Shown one piece after another: positions 58,590 to 64,000 of a stretch of 64,000 bases of DNA (the stretch's first letter is position 1; each line of letters starts with the position of its first letter). This DNA comes from Misgurnus anguillicaudatus (Eukaryota > Chordata > Actinopteri > Cypriniformes > Cobitidae): positions 31,304,001 to 31,368,000 of the forward strand of contig NC_073352.2 in NCBI RefSeq assembly GCF_027580225.2. Direction: 5' to 3'. The notes under the pieces are model-generated. The model was not told the DNA's origin and did no database searches. It saw only the letters and a list, made by a program, of their open reading frames with translations. The position numbers and the translations under genes are program-made.

Positions 58590-59895
58590 TTATGTAACTT
58601 TATTAAGTGCAAAAAATATCCAGAAACGTTTGTCCATTTACAACCCTAAGATTTGTCCTTTGAATGAAATGGTCTATTGTTGCTCTATTTGGAAGGGTCA
58701 TAAATAATAATGTTGAGCTCTGCTCTGATTGGCACTGCGGCTCATGCCAGTAGTAGTTTTTTTGAGAAACAACTAATTGTTTGGAGATTGTTAGTGGAGA
58801 TTTCTGAGTGGTAAGTTTGTGGGGGGGTTTTCGGTATGGACCTGCAAAATGTAACTGTAACGTCAATAGTAGAACTTCAGCCTAAACTTTTGCATATAGC
58901 ATTTATTAGCACGTAGCGCTAACTCAGATTTTTACTTTTTTTTACTATGCCAGTTTTAGACTAGAACATTTATGAAATATAATATCTGACATTGAATCTG
59001 GATATGCCCTGCCATGTTAGTCGTGCTGCCAGTGAAAAAATGTGGTACACGCACATACCTGATAAAACAAAACTTGCTGTCAGATGAACATTCTTGTCAG
59101 TACTTTGTACCTTAAAAACGCGCTTTTATTAGCTTCAGATGAGATTGTGAGACTATAGGCCTACCCCAATAAGTCATGTTTAAATGCTGTTTCCATAACT
59201 CTTAAGCAACTGAAATAAGTTGTTGTGAAATTTAAACAGATCTCTGTTCAGAGAAATGACCGGTTCTGTCTCTGATTGATTTCAGCTGAAGCACGTGCTG
59301 GTTTTTGTTTCCTATGTAAAGGGTAAAGAGCAGCTCGCGTGGTGTCTCTTGCATCTGCCATGCTATCTTTTAACTGACTTTAGCTGGCGAAGTTAGAGGA
59401 GGTTGACTCGCAGCACACAACACATGCGTTTTTTTGGCAAGCCGACCAGACGTGATATGGGGGCGTGGCACCATCGACAATTCCATTTTTTAATTTGAAG
59501 TTCGAAGTTGTGACTTAATTTCAATCGATTTCGATTTAAAATCGAAATCGTGACACCCTTACTCAGAAGTAACAACTTGTTTTTAGCATTTAAACAACTT
59601 TGTAATTAATTTAATGTGTAATTTAATGTTGGGGCGTACATCTCAACTGTGACGTCACGGTACAGTTGGTGTTATGTTGAGATTGGCCTGTTTTCAAGTG
59701 GTCTTTTGCGTGCACGTTCTTTACAAAAAATTAGGAAAAACGTGTTTGAGGCTCACGATATGTCATTACCATGTACAGAGCTCTTATTATTCATCTATGC
59801 CCAGGTAAATACAGTTTTTTTATTCTATTGCACCTTTGAAGTTGTCCTTATCAATACATATTACTAATGATAAATACATTTTTATTTATCAAATC
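58590..59895. other. Unassigned; hAT-like terminus near 59470-59562
   Basis: The segment AAATCGAAATCGTGACACCC ending near 59561 resembles an inverted hAT terminus (AAGGGTGTCACGATTTCG). The opposite end and the duplication were not found. No gene is seen. Confidence 0.4.
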
Positions 59896-60020
59896 ATGGA
59901 ATGTGACCTTTACTTAATATGCTAATATTATTTGGCATGCATAAATTGATCAATATGACCCATACAATACATTGTTGCCTATTGCTACAATCATACCCGT
60001 GTGACTTATGTCACATTTAT
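59895..60020 (+). repeat. Right fragment of TGACCCTGGACC MITE
   Basis: The words TGACCCATACAATACATTGT and TATTGCTACAATCATACCC correspond to the right interior of that family. Its terminal repeat is degraded. Confidence 0.6.
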
Positions 60021-60729
60021 GTAATGCTTTAATGTCAGACATTATTCACCTTAATCAATTAAGCAATTAAATCATTTAATAACTCACTTAGAAATAGTAT
60101 AAAAGCTTAAATATGATCTTCCACTGCTTGTCTCTGATTTTTGAACCCCACTGTACTAAATGAATGAGATCTTTTACATCTTGTATTCAGATTATTCAGC
60201 TCACACATCAAAGTGTTGATTAAATTCCACAGAAGTGTATGAGCGATCATTTAATGGCAAAGAGTTTGACAACAAGCAGAGCAAAATGTGCCAGCAGGGT
60301 TTTTCAAATCACAGGACCTCACAGGGTTCAATTGCTGCATTTCCACAGGAACAAAGGGGCAAGCTGCACACATTAAGGTGCTTCTTTCTGTCGAACAAGG
60401 ACCCATCTGTCCGCCTCTAACAACCTTTACACACATTCTTTAATGAAGTAGCCTCTTTAATGGCAGTAGTGCTTGTGTGTGTGTGTGTGCGTGCGTGCAT
60501 TGGTTGATGATATTGATATTGCTTAACACACATTTTTATAACACTAGTCCAGCTATAAAAAGGAACGGTCAGCCGCCAGACTTTAAAAAAACTCATCAAT
60601 TCAAATACAATGATCACGGATTCATTCATTCGGTTTCACCTGTTTCAAATTAATAACATTGAATATAGTAAATAAATTACTACTAACTTTAAACAAAACA
60701 TTCTGTTTTAACTGTTTTCTCATAAATTA
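60021..60729. other. Quiet sequence with a short (GT)n
   Basis: (GT)n lies at about 60473-60499. No gene or transposon end is seen. Confidence 0.45.
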
Positions 60730-60821
60730 TTAACTATTTCCCCACTGTTAAAAGAGATATAAGAGAAAACGCTTCCCTGCCAATGACAAGTTTTTCCAGC
60801 AATCCGTATTTCCGGTATTAT

Positions 60822-60834
60822 CCACCAGGTGGCA
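60822..60834 (+). promoter_or_regulatory. CTCF-like motif inside a TTAA MITE
   Basis: CCACCAGGTGGCA fits the core CCASYAGRKGGCR at all 13 positions. Homologous positions in the other two copies (13931-13943 minus strand, 28774-28786) fit 12 of 13. Binding is not shown. Confidence 0.4.
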
Positions 60835-61028
60835 CTATTACCCAATTTATAAAACCCGGAAGTATCCCCCTAGGGCAAACAGTAAGAACTACGTCCTTAA
60901 CACAAATGCAATTAGCTCAGCTTTTTGCTCAAATTTTGGTATTTATGAATAAACCTACCCTTATTTGAGAGGTGATAAAAAGAGAACAAATGATGGTAGG
61001 GTGAAACTTTTTTTGTTTGAAAGCAGCT

Positions 61029-61870
61029 GAGTGATTCTCACGAAATTAGACTTATGAGGTGTCATGAAACATTTTGATTGAATTGAAAGTGAATGCAAAG
61101 TAAAAGTATAAAAATAAGAAACATACAGTTACAAACATCTCTTCACGTATTATTTTGCACATGATTTCAAATGACATCATACAAACCAATTTTGTTGTTT
61201 TGTCCAGATTTAAGGGGAAAATGTTCATTACCGTAATGTGTCCACGAATGGATTTGGGTTCTTTGACATAGAAATATTTAAAATTAAAAAATCTAAAAAA
61301 TAAAAGTGCATGTTATACTATAAACATTTACAGTAAAGAAACATGTGGGATTTGGTGATCATTGGTAAATGTAGAGACAATAATAAGGAATATAAATGTG
61401 TCCAAGAAAAATTGTCTCATCCTCCGCAACAATTTTCAATCATTGTTTAAGCCATCAAGGAACTAACATTTTCAACAACAACAAAAAATGTTGGAAGGGA
61501 CATAATTGACTGACACTCAAGATGGCTACCAGGTAAGCAGTTCTTATTTTTTTCTCCAGATAAAAGTTAACATTTTGTTTGTCATAGTACCTAGACAACT
61601 TTTTAGTTCTCATTACCGAAACATGAGTTTGTAAGTGCATATATTTAATAATATCATGTTGCGGTAATGATCATTTTTAAGATTGATAATCTAAAAATGT
61701 AAATCATTTTATAGGAAATATGTTAAAATCATATAAAAATAATGGTTATAGTAAGTTCAGACCTTAATCTTATATGTGCAAAAAAAAATTGGCTTCAAGG
61801 GCTTTTTAAAAATTCTGATGCTGGACACAAATTTCGTGAGAATGGACACTGGATTTCGTAAGAATCACCC
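61029..61870 (+). mobile_element. GGGTGATTCTC family, subfamily A copy 2
   Basis: The exact 4-bp duplication AGCT lies at 61025-61028 and 61871-61874. The left end is GAGTGATTCTCACGAAATTA. The right end, inverted, is GGGTGATTCTTACGAAATCC. The word AAGATGGCTACCAGGTAAG (ATG at 61522-61524) is intact, with TTTTTCTCCAG about 25 bp on. The CATTACCGCAA motif has partly mutated, but GTTGCGGTAATG remains near 61659. Near the right end ATTTCGT(G/A)AGAAT is duplicated. Confidence 0.93.
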
Positions 61871-62012
61871 AGCTGTTCTTTCATTCAATATATTGTATGT
61901 TTATATACTTAAAGAAGAACATTTTCTGGAAGTCATTAAACTTTTGTGAAAATCATAAAAAGGCTGGCGCTGGCTGGCAACTTTTTTTAAACGCTGGCGG
62001 GGAAAGAGTTAA

Positions 62013-62700
62013 ATTACTGTATGTTGAACATTCTCCATTACAGACAGGCAGGATTTACAAACTTGAGAATCAGTTCAATTGAATCATTTAAATGTATTGC
62101 TCTGATAGAACAAATTGTTAAATAATCAGACATCGCTATAGAGAAAACACAAGGTAAGGGAATAAAAACACTCTAAACACCCTAAACACTCCGGTCTTCC
62201 TACAAGTCCGCACTTTCGGGATGTACAAAACGCTTGAATGTCAGGAAGAGGTCTGCTGTGAAGTGCGGGCTTAGGAAAAGTGTGCATCAAGGGCATAGTG
62301 TGCATCAAGGGCATATATCGGACACAGTGCATCAAGGGCACATATCGACCGTAAAGGAATCCCCCAATGAGCACCCTTCTAAAAATGACCACTTGGACAC
62401 CCTACTGCCTTGTAGACACGAAAAGTCCACATGAAGGGCACCATTTGGGATGCAGCCAAAAAAGTTTCAAAGTTTCAGGGTCACCAGCAGGTTCGAGCAG
62501 AAGGGCAAAAGGCGTGAAATGGGAAGTAATAACAATAGGACTTGAGATCTCTCTCCCAAGCCAGGATGTACAGCTCAGCTGGGACACCAAAGCAAACAAA
62601 CCATCGTAATAATTGAGCCTGAGACCTCAGGTCGGCAAAAGATTATTTACATGCTTATTAATAATAAATGGGATAGACTAGCATGAAATATAAAGCTGTG
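62013..62700. repeat. Repeat-like block with a short GTGCATCAAGGGCA tandem
   Basis: Three to four imperfect copies of GTGCATCAAGGGCA(T/C)A lie at 62281-62347. The surrounding words CACTTTCGGGATG and CCATTTGGGATGCAGCC look like the ends of a common fish repeat, but I cannot define borders. Short frames here follow the tandem. Confidence 0.5.
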
Positions 62701-64000
62701 TGGATGGTGTTTGAAATAATGCACTTACAAAATGCGTGTCCAAACCTCAAGCTCCTCTGTATGTTAACGGTAGGTGGTTTACTCAGGCACATCTGAAAGA
62801 CAGGTGTGTGTCAGTATAAAAGGTGTCAAAGGTGTGAGGAATATATTCATCTCTATCAGCACAACATCTAAGTGTACAAAAATATTTTTTGCAGATTGTC
62901 AGGCGCAAATGCTGATTTGTTGTCATATGGAGATCTCATTTACATATGCAATTTTCACCCATAATATAACAATAAATTAAATCTGTTGCTCCTGCATTTT
63001 TAAGTTTTAAATATAAAAAAACTTTTAATATAAAATAGTATAATAGAGGAAGAGCTACACTTTATAAGGGTTGTTTATTTTTGTATCTGGTTACTCATCA
63101 ACATGTTTTGTCAAAGAGTTATTCTTGATCACTTTAAAATCTAACGTAATTATGAAAGCATAATTGAATGAAAACTCCTGGACTTATTTACGGTGTCAGA
63201 TGCAAATTTTGTTGAGGTCCGCTCCTCCCTAATTTAGTTGGACATCATGCACAGAATATTTTTAGATCCTCTCATCGACTCCTTTTGACACATTAAAAGG
63301 AAAGGCTGCCCAGATGTTTAGTTAGATAGTAAAAGACTAAGTTAAAGACTAAATATTGTAAATGTAGTTGTCTTCTTGGCTATGTTTAAAGAAAAGTATC
63401 AGAGCAACCAGTTCTCATCCCCTTGACTTATTAGGGCAGCTTTAACGGACATCGCCAGTGACCGTGTGAAAGTTGGCCTGGTTGAAGCAAAGGAATGAAA
63501 CCCCTGAGCCTCTGATTGACTAACTAATGGACTGGACGCTTGTCAATGCTTGAGATTATAAAAACCCTGGCTCTCATCACGGGACGCCCCTTTTGGGCCA
63601 CATACAGAAACATCTAGAAGCCTCCATGCCAATCCTCGTCCTCCTGCGAATACCCCCCCCCCACTCCACACAGGAATTCTAGACTGTTGGGAAATTAATG
63701 TTCGGATCTGGCGAAGAGGAGGGTATGCGAAGCGTTGCCAAGTCATCTGAGATCTTTTTTTTTCTATTTTGTTTGCTTCGTCCGTGAAATGCGCCTGATT
63801 CCCAGGTCCGTGTTTTTCGGCTCCCAGTCAAATCCCAGCCGTCTTTATGGATTCTCCAGATCTCAATACAGTCAATGAGCCTGCAAAGACTTTCAGATCA
63901 AAGTAAAAGTCTTCAGCGCTGGTAAGAGAGCACGAGTGAGTGAAAGACGAATTTGGCCAATCAACTAATTATAACCGGTATAACGCACCTGATAAACAAT
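62701..64000. other. Quiet sequence to window end
   Basis: No exon, transposon terminus or array is recognised. A short poly-C lies near 63650. Possibly conserved noncoding or simply unique sequence. Confidence 0.4.

Larger units (their letters stand above)
60734..62008. mobile_element. CTCTTTCCCC family copy 3, with nested insert
   Basis: TTAA lies at 60730-60733 and 62009-62012. The ends are CTATTTCCCCAC and GGCGGGGAAAGAG. It aligns with 28668-29120 up to GAAAGCAGCT, then resumes AGCTGTTCTTTCATT after the insert at 61029-61870. A CTCF-like site lies at 60822-60834. Confidence 0.87.

Overview
The window is vertebrate nuclear DNA from a teleost fish, most likely a cyprinid or danionin. The evidence is the repeat fauna: a Tc1-like element, hAT elements with 8-bp target duplications, a PIF/Harbinger-type MITE, many MITEs inserted at TTAA, a tRNA-derived SINE with a GGATAAAAG..GCCAAATGCATAAATG tail, and long (CT)n, (AT)n and (GACA)n arrays. 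I recognise no host protein-coding exon, functional tRNA or rRNA. Every convincing protein trace is a broken transposase. Unassigned sequence between the repeats looks like a gene desert or a very large intron.

Layout. 1-5.4 kb: relic of a hAT MITE, a nearly intact Tc1-like element with a broken transposase (1107-2331), a quiet island with two octamer sites, dispersed repeats, and a 535-bp Harbinger-like MITE. 5.4-17.2 kb: a hAT-like element, AT-rich and CT microsatellites, several inverted-repeat MITEs, and the first copy of a family with the terminus GGGTGATTCTC. 17.2-31.1 kb: quiet blocks between TTAA-inserted elements and composite nests. 31.1-37.9 kb: a foldback nested in a TTAA element, a second foldback and a SINE, then a long repeat-poor block. 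37.9-40.4 kb: a hierarchical (GACA)n minisatellite. 42.1-46.3 kb: a hAT element holding a near-perfect foldback and a 4-bp-duplication element, itself split by another hAT that carries a palindromic MITE. 48.4-50.6 kb: a hAT inside a hAT. 50.9-64 kb: further MITEs, another nest at 60.7-62.0 kb, and quiet sequence.

How the parts relate. Insertion order can be read because many boundaries have exact target-site duplications. Two signals deserve attention. One is a four-copy family with 4-bp duplications, a repeated CATTACCGCAA motif in both orientations, and a start-codon-plus-splice-donor-like relic. The other is CTCF-like motifs in several unrelated repeat families. Family names rest on termini, duplication length and protein motifs; I could not run a database search.
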